Below are positions 63,434 through 64,000 of a stretch of 64,000 bases of DNA, one piece after another. The notes under the pieces are model-generated. The model ran no database searches and was not told the DNA's origin. It saw only the letters and a list, made by a program, of their open reading frames with translations. Position numbers and translations under genes: made by a program. Each line of letters begins with the position of its first letter. Within the stretch, counting starts at the first letter, position 1. The DNA is from Oscillospiraceae bacterium (GTDB lineage Bacteria; Bacillota; Clostridia; Oscillospirales; Ruminococcaceae), in the NCBI GenBank assembly GCA_025757845.1, contig CP107211.1, positions 1,984,001 through 2,048,000 on the forward strand, read 5' to 3'.

Positions 63434-63615
63434 TTTGCCGAAACCCTCTTTGCCATCAGTTTACGGATTGCCTCAATATCAGTCAGCGGCGGCTTAACTG
63501 GCGTTGTCGGCTTCCACGCAGGGTCATGGCTGGATGTTTCAAGCGCGTCAATAAACTTTTCTGCTTTCTTCGGATCATTGATAACAATGTTCGTAAAGAT
63601 ACTCGACGTAGCCAT
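63430..63615 (-). CDS. Small antitoxin-like partner of the GNAT protein
   Basis: 61 aa. MATSSIFTNIVINDPKKAEKF, then an acidic helix and a Pro-rich linker ending IEAIRKLMAKR. AGGAGGT precedes the ATG. Small protein, position and overlap suggest an antitoxin or repressor. Confidence 0.65.
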   Translation of the reverse strand: MATSSIFTNIVINDPKKAEKFIDALETSSHDPAWKPTTPVKPPLTDIEAIRKLMAKRVSAK

Positions 63616-63757
63616 TTATAACACCTCCTATCGTATTATCTGGCATCTCTTTGTTCATCCACTTTCTCATTTATATTATATCCACATCCTTTCAAAAAAT
63701 CAATATTCTTCAGCCCACACAGTAAAGATTTAACTTTTATGACATATTTACGCCAGT

Positions 63758-64000
63758 TTAATTCTTACGGCTTCTTTCCTGCTGTCGTTGCTGTTGTGGC
63801 TGTCCTTTTTGTTTTCGTTCTTCCAGCTTGATGTGCAGGCGGTCAAGGACTGAAATCCGATTTCCGATGATACGCGGTTTCTTCGGATTATTGTTGACAC
63901 AGCCATCAATCATGTTGTAATTCTGCTCTGTGCCGGATTCTTTGGCACGTTCTGCGGTGCCATTCTCCAAAAATTTCTGGTGATGCAGCAGTTCCGGCTT
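63758..64000 (-). CDS. C-terminal part of an element protein (YodL/DUF4316-like), start outside the window
   Basis: The frame is open to the window edge. The visible 80 codons read ...FLENGTAERAKESGTEQNYN, then PKKPRIIGNRISVLDRLHIKL and a Lys/Gln-rich tail. The RISVLDRLHIKL block is familiar from the ends of YodL-domain proteins in gut Firmicute conjugative elements, but only this tail is visible. It has no assignable activity. Confidence 0.5.
   Translation of the reverse strand, partial: KPELLHHQKFLENGTAERAKESGTEQNYNMIDGCVNNNPKKPRIIGNRISVLDRLHIKLEERKQKGQPQQQRQQERSRKN

Noticed and set aside
1..64000. tRNA, rRNA or known riboswitch
   Set aside because: I looked for cloverleaf, GTTCGA-type T-loops and common riboswitch cores and saw none convincing. 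A covariance search (tRNAscan-SE, Infernal) would settle it.

Overview
The window looks like a chromosomal segment of a gut Oscillospiraceae member, most likely Faecalibacterium or a close relative. This is inferred from the GC-rich core genes, the pgk-tpiA-gpmI cluster on one strand, the CXXC/polyferredoxin/TlpA redox set and the mobile genes typical of human gut Firmicutes. No rRNA, tRNA or CRISPR array was seen, and the species call is not proven by the sequence.

Region 1 (1-2.9 kb): a two-component system on the minus strand faces a redox operon (small CXXC protein, polyferredoxin, TlpA-like lipoprotein). A perfect 11-bp direct repeat sits between the two promoters. Region 2 (2.9-22.6 kb): one 866-codon gene for a peptidoglycan-binding protein is cut in two by a 17.06-kb integrative element. 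Joining the halves at a shared TG restores the frame exactly. Joining the element ends recreates a palindromic attP with perfect 12-bp arms centred on the same TG. The element carries a large serine recombinase, a 46-aa protein, and a signalling cargo: two lipoproteins that look like fusions of a sugar-type binding protein with a 5'-nucleotidase C-terminal domain, a family-3 binding lipoprotein, three hybrid histidine kinases, and a GGDEF-REC-HD-GYP protein. The arrangement resembles the B. subtilis skin element in sigK.

Region 3 (22.6-34.1 kb) is ordinary chromosome: an M15 peptidase, a dehydrogenase, a sirtuin, an alkyltransferase, an NAD(P)HX dehydratase, a Tet(M)-like GTPase fused to a YacP/Rae1-type NYN nuclease domain, and gpmI, tpiA and pgk. 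A 34-codon remnant of gap with its own promoter and terminator marks the edge of accessory DNA. Region 4 (34.3-50.8 kb) has lower GC in places: a probable metalloprotease plus winged-helix pair, then a long minus-strand surface-glycan operon (O-acetyltransferase with a G6 frameshift, capE/neuD-like/capF/capG-type genes for UDP-L-FucNAc, glmM, glmS, a nucleotidyltransferase, VanZ). A 511-aa protein of unknown function sits inside this operon, flanked on both sides by copies of a ~95-bp element. A third copy follows vanZ, and the hairpins covary among the copies.

Region 5 (50.8-64 kb) is the end of a mobilizable or conjugative element: one serine recombinase with a leader hairpin, an XRE regulator, a small membrane protein, a four-gene overlapping operon of serine recombinases (one with a degenerate active site), mobC-mobA, a GNAT toxin-antitoxin-like pair, and the C-terminus of a protein running off the window.
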